Shown here: in pieces, positions 1-12,000 of the stretch | How positions within the stretch are numbered: the stretch's first letter is position 1 | How the letters are laid out: every line of letters starts with the position of its first letter | Virus record (IMG/VR): IMGVR_UViG_3300037489_000084 | Coordinates: 1-35,678 of that record | DNA length: 35,678 nt | Source of the DNA: a virus | Strand: one strand, 5' to 3' | Made by a program: the position numbers and the translations under genes | The notes under the pieces: model-generated | Databases searched by the model: none | What the model was told of the DNA's origin: nothing | What the model saw: only the letters and a program-made list of their open reading frames with translations

Positions 1-3000
1 ATAGGTTTTCTCATACCATTTCAAGGCAATTTTCAGCCGGTTTGCTTGCTCTGGAGTCAAAGACTCTCGGAAACTGAATCGGCGCCTGGCCGGGATGCTG
101 GTGAGAGGATGAGCCCGCTTAATGCTCCTTCTCAGGGTTCTCCCCGTTGCCCCAGGGTATGTGTAATATTTATCCAGGTATTTTTTAGCCGCTGTTAAGT
201 CCCCGTACTTTAAAGCCTGCCGGTAATAATACAAGGCATTGCTGCGGTTTGTGGGCCGCCCGGATGGTCGATCGGTGCCCTGTTCGTCCAGCCAATCAAA
301 GACAGCCTTTCTGGTATCATAATAGGCCTGCTCTCCTGGGTCCGAGGTGTAGACCAGCAAGGACTTGATATCAGAAAGAAAGTGCTCCGCCATGTTTTTG
401 CCGCGCCCTGGCTTGCCTGCTGCCATACGGTACATGGAATCAAGCGAGAAGGTTCTCAACACGTTTTCAACCCGGTCCCGAATGGGCCTGGGGGAAAACA
501 CGTCCGGATAGGTCCGGTATCCGGTCGCACTCTCGAATAATAGTTTAGGTTCTGGGCGGATACCCTGAACCGCTCTATTTAACAGCGCTTTGGGCGCGTC
601 TGTGATCTTGTCTTGAATGGTGGCCTTACCTTTCGCAACGTCGACAATGTCCGCCGGCCAATCTTCCAGGCCGAAAAATGATAGGGCATCAGATAAGGCG
701 CCCTGAAACCTGATTGTCATAATAGTTCCATCTTCTCGGCGCCCCAGTATCAAATGCATCTGCCGGCGCTTGGCTTCTCCCAGCTCCTCCCATTCGTCAC
801 GATGAGCAAGCATGTTCCAGAGAGTTACCATACCCATAAGAAGATTGGCCTTGATCAGAAGTTTAACGCTCCCTTTCGCCATTTTTAGCGATAGGATCCC
901 GGCAACGCGCTTACGCAGATCCGCAGCGTCCGAGTGCCTATCTTCGGATCTTAGGTTTCTCATCAAATAAACATACCTGGGAGCGTTAATTTCGATCCAG
1001 GAATAAAACGGAATCAGCCGGCGCCGGATATATTGGCCTGCTGCGGAAATATTGCCGTAATCGCCGATCAACTCGCGTGCCAGTTTGGCCGCCCGATCGT
1101 CCATATCTTTAATGTTATCGATCTCATGGACTTTAGAGGCGCCATATACCGCATTACCGGCTTTGAGTTGCTCTCGAAACCATCGGTAAGCCGCGAGACG
1201 AAGGACGTTCTCGCGTAGGACCGTTGTGCCCTTGGCCTTCTCCCAATAGCGCATGGCAATACCCGGTTTTTCACCCAGGAGCACATTCCGGACAAATTTA
1301 TCCATGCTCATAATATTGAGCACGTCCTCAACTTCCTGCACGGCAAAACCTGAACCGATCACGCCTTTACGCCGGGCGTTATTGATTTCAGCCTGGATAT
1401 CGGCGGGGAGCTCTCCGCGTTTCATCCATTTGCGAAGATCATTGAACGCTTTTCCCATACGAGCGGGCGTCGCGATCCCCGGCGCGTATGCCAGAGTAAT
1501 ATCCAAGTCGCCGGACATATTGTTGACATTATAGCGGGTCCATCGGCGCGGGTTTATCAGTATCCACATTTTCCATGCACTAATCGCCCAATCCGCCACA
1601 CGTCCCAGGGAATTGGCGTCCGGATATCTTCTGAAATTATCCATTGTCGATGCCAGACCCTTGGGCACAACCCAGGTAAGATCCCGGCCGCGGGCAAGAG
1701 CTTGGCGGACATCCTTGTCTTCAAGCGCCTTTTCGCCGGCTATGATCTTTTGCAAGATATCGTCCGCAACGGTATTGGTCCAGAACCACCCTTTGCCTGG
1801 AGTCGGTTTCCATTCGATATAATTTTCCGGAATGATGTTCTGATAGGTGATGAAGTCGTCTCCCAGGTATCCTTTGATCGTTTTGTTCCTGCCTTGGATA
1901 GCCTTGAAAATAGTTGCCGCCCAATTCGACCCGGGCAGGCCTCTACCAACCAGGTATGAGAGGAAAGCAAAATAGCGGGCGTCTGAAACATCTCCCAGCT
2001 CGTTGGCGCCCTGCTGTTCTTCCTCGGATAGCTTTTTATAACTATATTTCTCGGCCAAGGCGTCGACGACATCATCCCACTCGGAGTTGACGTTCAGATC
2101 GTCATTGTGGGCCATTTTCTCCAGGCCGGCGCCGGCCATGGCGATATTTTGCCTGAATGGGAATAGCGGGTCCAGCTTGACGGGGTCCTGGTGGATCTCG
2201 GCCACCGTGATTTTTTGATTATAGAGTGCTGACAGGTTTTCCGCTGTCTTCACATAAAACTTTTTCAGGTTCTCGAACTTTGCCGCGGTCTTTAAGTCCG
2301 AGTAAATATCGGATATGTTTTTAATTCGCTCCAGGGTCCGTGCCGTCTCAATTTGCGCGAGCTGCTGTGATAATGCGGCGAATTCGGCCTCAACGTATTC
2401 GGTGTTGTAATCAAGCATCGATCCCTTACGAGCTGTCATCCAGGGGCGCCAATGGGTACGGACATCGGCGCTGCTGGTCCCGATAGTCTTCATTTGATTA
2501 CCGGCCCAATATGACAATACCTGATGGTGGAAATAATCCTTGTGTTTCAGAACCTCTTTTTTAAGGACTTTGTATTTCACCATCTCCTTGACCAGGCCGT
2601 TGATATAGCTGCGACGATCGCTTATCGCCTTTCTTATCGAGGGGGCCTGGTCAGCTAACTGCTCGAAAGTATCAAAGGTGTCTTTGATTTCCTGGGTGCT
2701 TTTAAACCCAAATGGTAGGGTTTCACCCTCTTTTAATCCGCGATCGGTAAGGAGCTCGGTTTCAATATCCCGTATCATGTCCGAGAGAATAACGTGGATT
2801 CTGAATACCTCGTATTGGTCCTGGGTGAGGTTTTTGGTGAATTCGATCACCTTCCGCGCTGCCTGATCCTTGGCGGACTCGGGTACTTCCTGATGCTGCC
2901 TAAGAATATCGGATAGCTTATCTTCCTCGGCAACATTGCCGATTGTGTAGATGTCTGGGAAATGGTGTTTTTGGGCTTTCACGAAAGCAATCTTCTCCTT

Positions 3001-6000
3001 GGCGCTTTCGATCCATGATTTCTTGGGCACACCTCGGGACTGGGCGAATCTGTGTTTAACGTCCTCTGGCAGGCGCCCCACGACATCGATCGATCCTTGT
3101 TTCTTCATAAACAAGGGCATACCTTCATAGAGCGCCTTGGCCTTCATTTCGGGAGTGATTGGGAGCGATAGTACTTTAGTCTTATCAGACAGGCTCTTGA
3201 ATGAGGTGGGCCTTGTTTCGCCTGCTTCCGTTCTCTGCCCGGTGATCTCAATTTCCGAGACCCCAACCCGCGCCTTGCCCCAGGCCGAGGTGCCAAATAG
3301 CTTATTGAGCTTATTGGGTAGCATTTTGTCGTAAAATTCCAACATGCCCTTGCCGCCGATATCAAGGTCCAGGCCCTCTATTACGCCTTTATTGTCCGGC
3401 ATTTCCATAATACGCTTGGCAACGTCTTTGCCCACAACATCATCCAGTTGTTTGTCCTGGAATTCAGTCATGGAGGAATTGTCGATCTTGCCGGCTTTAT
3501 TAACTCCCAGTTCGACGGAATATTGTCGTCCTCGTTTTAAAATGATGCTAACTCCATAATCTACCTCCCCGGTTACTGCGTGCGTTCGAGGGACCACCTC
3601 AACCCTCTTGACTACCCGGCTCAGGTTATACCGCGTCTTCTGTGCCTCTCCAGGTGTCCAGGAAATCTTGTCGAATTCGTTTTCCGCAGCATATCTAACC
3701 ATCCGTTTCATAATCAGCATGGGCCATGCTTTTTTAAATGGAGCGTCTGGGACACCTTCCCGCCTGTCATGGGATATGTCGTTCATTTCTTGCTGGTCTG
3801 CTAAGGTGGCATTGCCCGCCTTGGCCTTTTTGCGTAATTCTGCAATCCGTGCATCTTTTTCGTCTTGACTTAGTTTCCTCAGCCTATACCCTTTATCCCT
3901 CCCCCTCTGATGCCAGTCGGACTGCACTTCCTCCAGGAATAAAATCTTTTCTCCGTCGGCATCGATGCGGGTATTGAAACGGACATGAGCAACCACGTTT
4001 TTAACATCGCGCCAATGCTGGTGGGTAAAAATATCCTTTTTATCATCTTTCCTTCGGGATACATCCCCGCGCCAACGGTCATCTTCTGACTCAAAATGCT
4101 CCAGCTTTTTAAGGTCGATGGCCTCCAGTTTTAGCCTATTGTCTTTCTGCGCCCATCCGTCCCCGTATTTTTCCCGCATAGCTATTTGAAAGACTTCCCA
4201 CTGTTTTTTTATAACCTCGTAACCTGTCGGTTTTACCGGCAATGTCAAAAGGAGCTCGCGGTAATCCTTCCCGCCTGGTAGCGTTAATGAGTGTTTATTA
4301 TACAGGGGCTCGGTCGGGCCGGGGGGGGCTTCCTCTCGGATAGTTTCACCCTCGTTAAAATCGACCATAGCTTCAACCTCGTTTAGAACGTATTGTTCGA
4401 CGGCAATTTTAGCCTCTGGCAAGGAATCGTAGACATCCATCCCCGCTACTTCCTGCCACGGCTGCCCGTCCTCAGTCACCAGAAAGACGGTGGACCCACG
4501 CGCAAACTCGGGCCTTATTTCAAATTCCAGGGACTCGCCGTTTGCTTCGTTTTCAAAGGTTGCCGTATAATAAGGCTCGGCCGCGTCCCCCTGTTCGTCC
4601 CAGTCCATCTCCGCCATTTCTTTAATGGCATCGTCTTTCAGATCGTCCGCCCAATCTTCGGCCACGTCCTTGGCGGCTTCCTCCTCCTCATAGGTGCCCA
4701 CCGTGTCTCCATCTACGTCCAGGGTCCAGGTCTCGTCCCACTCGCGGCTCATTTCAAATGTGTGAACCTGGCCGCTAACAGGGTTGGTCCATTCCGTATC
4801 GTAATGATCCCCGGTGAACATTGGCCAATTAATGAACCTATTGGTAAGGTGGTCCTTTATCTTTTTATCAGGATCGGTCCAATAGCTGATTTCCTCCAGC
4901 TTCACATTGTTTTCGTCCAACCAGGCAAGCAGGCCCTTGCTACCATCGCGCTTGATCTTGCCTTTCTGGGTTTTCAGCCACTCGCGCACGCCGGACCATT
5001 CCAGTTCTTCGCTTTTGATTTTGCCGGAATTGGCCATTTCTTTAAGCGCCCGTAAATATGACGATACGGTACCGGACTCGGGCAGGCTCTTTTCGATGGT
5101 GGCCGCCATTTGTGAATACCACATATCGGCAAGCGCCGGCATCCGGTCAAAAGCGATCGGGGGGAATACCGACGCCGGTTGACCTGTTCTGACGTACTGC
5201 CGTGCGCTTGCCAATAGGGCTCTTATCTCAGTATCCGAAAATTTCAGGTTGGGATTAATATTTCTCATCCATTTCCGGATCATTGCTATTACGCGATCAA
5301 TCCACTTGGAATCTGGGTTTGTTTGTGCCTCGCGTGCCAACCATTCATCAGCCGCCGCCCGCCGGCCCTCTTTGGTTTTTAAATCGAATCCATATTCCGT
5401 GGCAATGGCGGTGATTTCGGACCGCTTGGCCATATAGACGCGATCCAGCGTGCTGTCCAGCTTATCTCCCAAAATGGAACGTATGCCAAAATGGCCCATT
5501 ATCTCATGGAAAAGAGCTTTGACGGCTTCGTGCCGGTCCTCGATGTTTTCGGCCACCAGGTAAACCCGGCCATCGAAAACCGCGGCGACGACGATATCAT
5601 TTGTGGCGCCCTGCTCTTTCAGGTAGGTTTTCACACCAGGAGGCAAGCTGGATTGCCTTCCCAGGACCGTAACCCCTGGGCGTGTCTTCATTTCAGATAG
5701 GAAAGGATCGATGTTGTCTTGTACCGCCTGCCTGCTCATGGGCGCCTTGGGGCGTGAGACCTTGCGCGAAAACAGGATATTTTTTTCATTAACCAGGCTT
5801 TGGAAATAGTCGGTTGCTACTAATTCAACATCCCGCCTCCATACCTCCAAAATTCCCTTATCAGCCATTGATACATGATCGATGAGGATTTCATGCACGG
5901 TGCCACCGAAATGCTTGGCTTGCTGAACCAGTGCCTTTAAGTATCGGCCCCGCGCTTTGGATAGCTTGCCGCTCTTATCAGCGCTTTTCAGGTTTATAAC

Positions 6001-9000
6001 CATTGCCATGGCGTTGTGGCGGTCCAGCTCGCTAATCACCCGAGCGGTAAACTCTTTCTCGTTTTCTCCCTTGCCCCAGGGGACGAACCCCAGGTCTTGA
6101 TTTTTAGCGCCCAACAACATGATACCTTCCATGTCGTGATAGGTCTTCTTTAGATGCTTTATTGCCTCTACTGAGTTAGTTGGGCCTTGCGAAAGCCCGC
6201 CCGTATCAAATCCCCGTACAGGAGTTACGAACCGCTCGCCTACCGGTAATTTCGTGGTGAGATTTTCCCGGACCCGCTTTCTCATTTCGGGGGTTAGCGG
6301 CCGCCTTTGGTAAATCGTGCCGAATTCGTCAAATGGATCGAATTTTATATACGACGGCGGGTTATCAGCTATGATGACTGCTTCCAGCTCAATGCCTCTC
6401 ATTTTGGCAACGCTGGAGATCATCCGGCCTGCTGCATGATCCTCTCGGCTCGGCTCGGTAGATCCGGACGGGTGTTGATGGATGAAATAAACCTTGTGGC
6501 CGCCGTTCGACTTCAGCAAAGTTCCCCCGGTCTCTATGACAGGTATCGAGGCGCTTGACATAGTGCCCTTGGATACTTTGTGGATCTGAACAACATTGGC
6601 CTTATTGTCCACAACAATAGTATAGGCCTCCTCAGCGCCCTTTCTCAGGAGGAAGGAAACGAGTCCGGCCGCTTCCTCCGCGTTCCGGATCTTGGTCCCG
6701 TAATGGGAGATATCCCCGGTGGTCTCCAGTTGGACGGTCTGGCGAGGATCAGGAAGTTTCGGCGCCGCTTTCTTGGCCGCTTTCTTTTCGCCCTTGTCGG
6801 TGAAAAGATTTTGCTGATTGCCGCCAAACAGCGTCATTTGTACCTGTTTACCGTGCCCAAACAGATTATTAATATCCTTGGGCTCGCTGATGGTGGAACT
6901 TGTCAAAGTAGGTCCGGCGTATGGCTTTGAGACATTGGTAACAGTAGAAAACTCTATAACGTTATCCATGGCCGCCGCCGCATTTTTCCCGGTAGGTACG
7001 AAATAGCGGGTTTTATGGGCGATTGTCTCAACGATAATTCCCCATTTCTCCAGGTTGTCAAAATCATCATAATCCGGTCCGAATAGCTCGATCCTTTCGT
7101 CTCCGGAGACGGTCTTTTTCTTGATCTTCCAACGATTCGCGAGGCGGACCGTCGCGTTCTCGTCCATGATGTCTTTCACCAGGTCTTTGCCGCTGTAATC
7201 CGTCGCCTTTTTTGTCGCTCCCAGGTTGGTAAGCACAAAATCAATATTGTTTTGGGGAATGACCAGGCCTAAAAACCGCTCGCCGGCGTCGGTCTGAAGT
7301 CGGTGTACGGTAGAGGCGCCGCCCAATCGATCCCAGATCGGCAATAATGCGCCGGTCATAAGGTGGCTTTCCCGGGTGATGGTGGGTGAGGTTTCAGCAT
7401 AGATTTTATTCCAGCGATCGGCGGCCTCTTTCTTGCTGGTGATTTCGGTGAATGTGTGCTTGATAACTCCTTTTGGATCGAAAACCAGGAAGGTTTTATC
7501 GTTAATTACTTCCTGGCCGGAATAGTTGAATATCTCCGTAGTTGCGAGGAAATGCTGTACGAGGTAATCGAGATACTCGGCGTCGAATTCGTCGGTTAAC
7601 TCAACTCGGTATTGTTCATCTTCCGCCTTCGGCCCCTTTTTCCAGATCTCAATATTTAGATCGCCCCAGGGCATACTGCTGTCCAACTCGTATTTTTCCT
7701 CGAACAACCCCGCTTGCTGTGCTCCCAGTTTATCGACGTCTACCCGCTGCACCGTGCCTGCTGGGGACATCATCGATCGGTAGGTTACCGCGTTGCCGGT
7801 TCTATCCGTCATTGTGCGAGTGGGAGAGGCGCCCCAAATTTTGCCGCTTCTCAGGTTGACATAATACTTTTCGACGTTGACCATATCCTCAAACGGCTTG
7901 CGGTTGCTCGGGGTGGTTATGTCTAAGCGGATATAACGAGTCTTTGCTCCGGTGGCCTTGTCGGTGTTGACAGTCCGATCGTCTGTTTTGACGATATTTA
8001 GGGCTCTGATGGTTTCGATACCGACATCCAGCGTGCCGGCCGCGGCTGCAGCATCGATCAAAACGTCGATACGGTCCGACCATTCTCCGAATATTTTATT
8101 CTGCCATTCTATTTCCATGGTCAGAAGCCGGTTCATAAACTGCGTGGCAGGCGGGAGGGTTGCAAGCAAGTTCCCGTCCGTGTCGGTCAAAGATAGTGCG
8201 GTTTGCTCCTCGAAGTCTGAAAGGGTGATCGACGAAGATCCATCAACTATATTTCTATAAAGCTGATTGAGCGCCGAGGCCGCGTATCCGCTTTCCAGAT
8301 TGTCGCGGGCCTGGAAAATTCCCTGGCTGCCGGTTTGGCGCTGGCCTTTGGTGAGACTTCCTAATTGATCCAGCCGGCGTGCAATGGAAGATATAAACCG
8401 TTTTTGACCTTCAAGGTCGGTGGTTATCAACCAGTAGTTGGGCGGTTGCTTCTGATTGCTTCGGTGGGACCGTCCCAGGCCTTGAATAGCCTTGTCAGCT
8501 CTCCACCCGGGTTGGACTAAATAATGATCCCGCTTTCTCTGATTAATTCGGTCCAGGTCGGCATGGTAGGAAACCCCAGTCCCGCCTTTCTCGGAAAAGA
8601 CAAGGATCTGCTTTTCGTCGTCCATGAAGGCCGCGACGTCTTTTTTGACCGAGGAATCGTTCCTCTTTTCCTCTACGAGTTCTCCGTTTTCGTCATAAAC
8701 CAGCCGGACTTTTCGGCCCGTCACCTCGGCCACCTTATCCGTGCCGAAATGGTGGAGAATCATGTCAAGCGGGCTGCCTGGGACTGCGATCGCTGATATT
8801 CGCTGGATGAGCTCTTGCTTTTTCCTCAATGCCTCCCGATTGATTACCGGGTTACCCTGGCTGTCAACCATCGGCCTGCTGGCCTCGTTGCCGTTTTCGT
8901 CAATGTAATCCTCCCATTGCTGGGTGGGGAATCCTCTTTCGATGTACTCCAGGAGCGCCGCCTTCGGCCCCAGCTCCATATCTTCGAGTTCTGCGTCCTC

Positions 9001-12000
9001 ATCACGTGAGGCCAAGGCGCGTACAAGCTGATCGCCGCCATGGTTTACCAGCTGCAAAACGAGCGCGTGGCCTTTTGCCAGTTGCGCCTCCATGTGCTTG
9101 ATACCGGTGCCCATTTGCATGGTGGTAATTAACTGGTTAAAAAATCTTAATTGCCCGCCCCAAAATTGAGACTTCATCCGGCCTACGGATTGCCCGTCAT
9201 GGTCCTGTCCGGTTATTCCCAGGGCATCCTCCAGATTAGCCAGTACTAAGCGCCAGGCGCGGGCTAATTCGTCGTATTTGGCGCGTTGCGTCTTGTCTAA
9301 TTTGTGAACCAGTTTATTATGCTGCACGCCGTCATAAGAAAGAGTCGGTGCCAGATACAGGCCTCGGGCTTTCAAGTCGCGTGCCACCAGCTCCATGGCG
9401 CTTAGACCGCGGGCGTTGATATCGGTAATAAATGCGCCTTTATTGGGAAATGCCGTGCCTTCGCCCCAAAGTCCCAGGCGCTCGGCATAGGCCAAGTTAC
9501 GGACCTCGGTGGCCGCTGTGGCGGAAACATACAAGATCCTCGCATTTGGTAGCCGGTTCTGGAGCATTATTCCCGCCATGGCCATATCAGATGCGTCGGT
9601 AGTTCCCCGGTCGGTCTGCTGCTGCAACGAGTTGCTCATATTGTGGGATTCGTCAAACGCGATAATGCCGTCGTAATCTTTCCCCGCCCATTTAACTATT
9701 TGATTTATGCGTACTCGCATATTTCTCAGGGTTGACGGGTCGTTTTCGTTGATTTTCTTGAATTTCGAGGACAATGTTGAATAGGTGGTAAACATGATCC
9801 CGTCTCGGTCTGGAATCGTGTCTCCCGGCTTGGTTTTCATGTAGAAAAGATTATCCGCACCCTCTGCCCAGCCTATTCCGGATTCTACTTTTCGAGCTGG
9901 ATCGAATCCTATATCCCGCTTGGCATCGTTAAACAGCTGCGCTTTCTCGGATATCCAAATAGCTTTTTTCCGGCCTCTATTCCAGTTATCCAGGATAATA
10001 CTTGCAATGATTCGGCCTTTCCCCACTCCGGTTCCATGGCCGGCAAAAAATCCGCGCCGTTGCCCATTGCGTAAAATACCATCATGGGCCTGGCCGGCGT
10101 AGACAGCGGATTCTAATTGGGCATCAGATGTCCTACCTTCGTCAATCATCTTTTGGGGAAGTCTGGGCTTGTAGGTGGCAGGCGGCGGGTTGGTATCTCC
10201 CAGGGCGGCCGATTCGTCAAGCTGGGTGGGATGTTTCTTGGCGCCCTTGATCTTAACCGTTGGTACATAACGCTGATATAACTTTTCCTTGATCTCAGCG
10301 ACTTCCTTTTCCGCCTTTTTAAGATCCAGTTCCCCTTGGGCGCTCGCCTCTTTTGGCGAGGGGGGCTCGAGGTCTGGCCGATCGTTCTCGTAGAAATGCA
10401 ATACCCAGTTTTTAGCGATATTGATATCTGTAACCCCATTGGCCATGAGGTTGCGGAGCGCGTCTTTTATCCATTCGTGGGCACGTGCTTTTAGATCCTT
10501 GGCGCCCTCCATGAAATTGGCATATTGCGTGGCAAACTTGACCTTGGCCTTTGCGTAGATCTCAGGGAGCATTAAGGGAGCGGTTGCCGGCTTCTTTTCG
10601 CCACCATAGGGCGCCTCGGGCTCTTTTACCTGATTTTTGGCATTATTAATCAGATCGGCAATATCGCCATAGTCGCCGCTACCCGGTTTTTTGGGTGGAG
10701 CGGGAGCGGGTGGTCCGCCCATGGGCGCGAGGGGTGGTCCAGGTTCAGGGGTTTGCGGAGGTTTGGTTTCGGTTTTCTCGGCTTCGAGTTCGGAGACTAC
10801 ATCGTCAAAGATATCCGAAATATCATCTAACGATAGGTCTCCAGTCGTTTCGGGGGGTAACTGCTCTGGCTCTCCGTCGCCGCGCCGTGGAGTTCCTCCA
10901 GGAGGATGTCCGCTTGTTCCAGGGGGTCGCTCCGGAGGGGCTGGTTGTTCAGGTCCAGGTAATTGATCACGTGGGCCGGCTGGTGGTCCAGGAGGTTGTT
11001 CAGGAGGTGCTCCAGGCTCTCCGACGTCTGTGTCAGCTTGATCTTTCCCGCCCTTATCGCCCAGATCAGAAGGCTTAGGGCGTGGAGATGGTGGTCCGGA
11101 TGGGGGGCCTTCGCCTTTATCAGGAGTTCCCGGCAATGGCGGTTGAAGGGTGTCTGATTCGCCTTTTTCGTCAGATTTAATCGTTTTTGGTCGATCATTT
11201 CGGATACTCCTTAAAAGATCGGGCAACGCTCCAACGGTTTCAACATCAGCGACAACAGGATCATATCGCGTTGGGCCGGAATTGTCAATGATGATAAGTC
11301 GATTGTCGAATGTTGTCCCATATTTACGGTATTCGTCGCCGCTGATACCAATATTAGCACGGACATTATACTCTTTTTTGATAAGTGTCCACCATCTACG
11401 GAAGGTGGGCGCGGTCATGTCCATGCCGCGGCCCACTATTGCCACCAGGCGCCCATTAGGCTCCAGGCGCTTCAATGCCTGATCGACGTGTTGAGCGCCA
11501 TAGGCCGTGGCGTTTCGTTTAAGCCTGCCGGCCGTCGAAGAAAAAGGCGGATTCATCACAACAACGGTAGGTTTGACATGATCCGGTAGGATATTGTTAA
11601 GCTGGATAGCGTCTTCTCCAAAAACCTCATTGCTGATATTAAGCAATTCCAGGAGTTCACGCCTGCGGTTGCTCAACTCGTTGGTGTAGATTTCCTCCGC
11701 GTTGGTCATGCGTCCAAAGACAGCAAGCCCACCGATCCCGGCCGAGGGTTCCAGGTATACGTCATTGTTCCCAATGGCTGCTACCCAGTTAGCCACATAG
11801 GCGAGAAATGGCGGTGTTGAATATTGTTGGTATTCAATCTGCTCGTTGGTACGCTTACTTTGAGTCGGTAAATAATCAACCAGATCTTTTAATTGGTCGA
11901 TGATGGATTCTGGGGTCCTTTTGGAAGAATTCGGACCTTCTACAAACCGAAGATATTTCAGGAGGTACCGGTTGACACCCAGCTCCATGGCGTCGTAGGC

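Noticed and set aside
4393-5055. 220-codon plus-strand open frame
   Set aside because: It lies opposite the giant minus-strand frame, has no good ribosome-binding site and no recognisable domain; it is a shadow of the coding strand.
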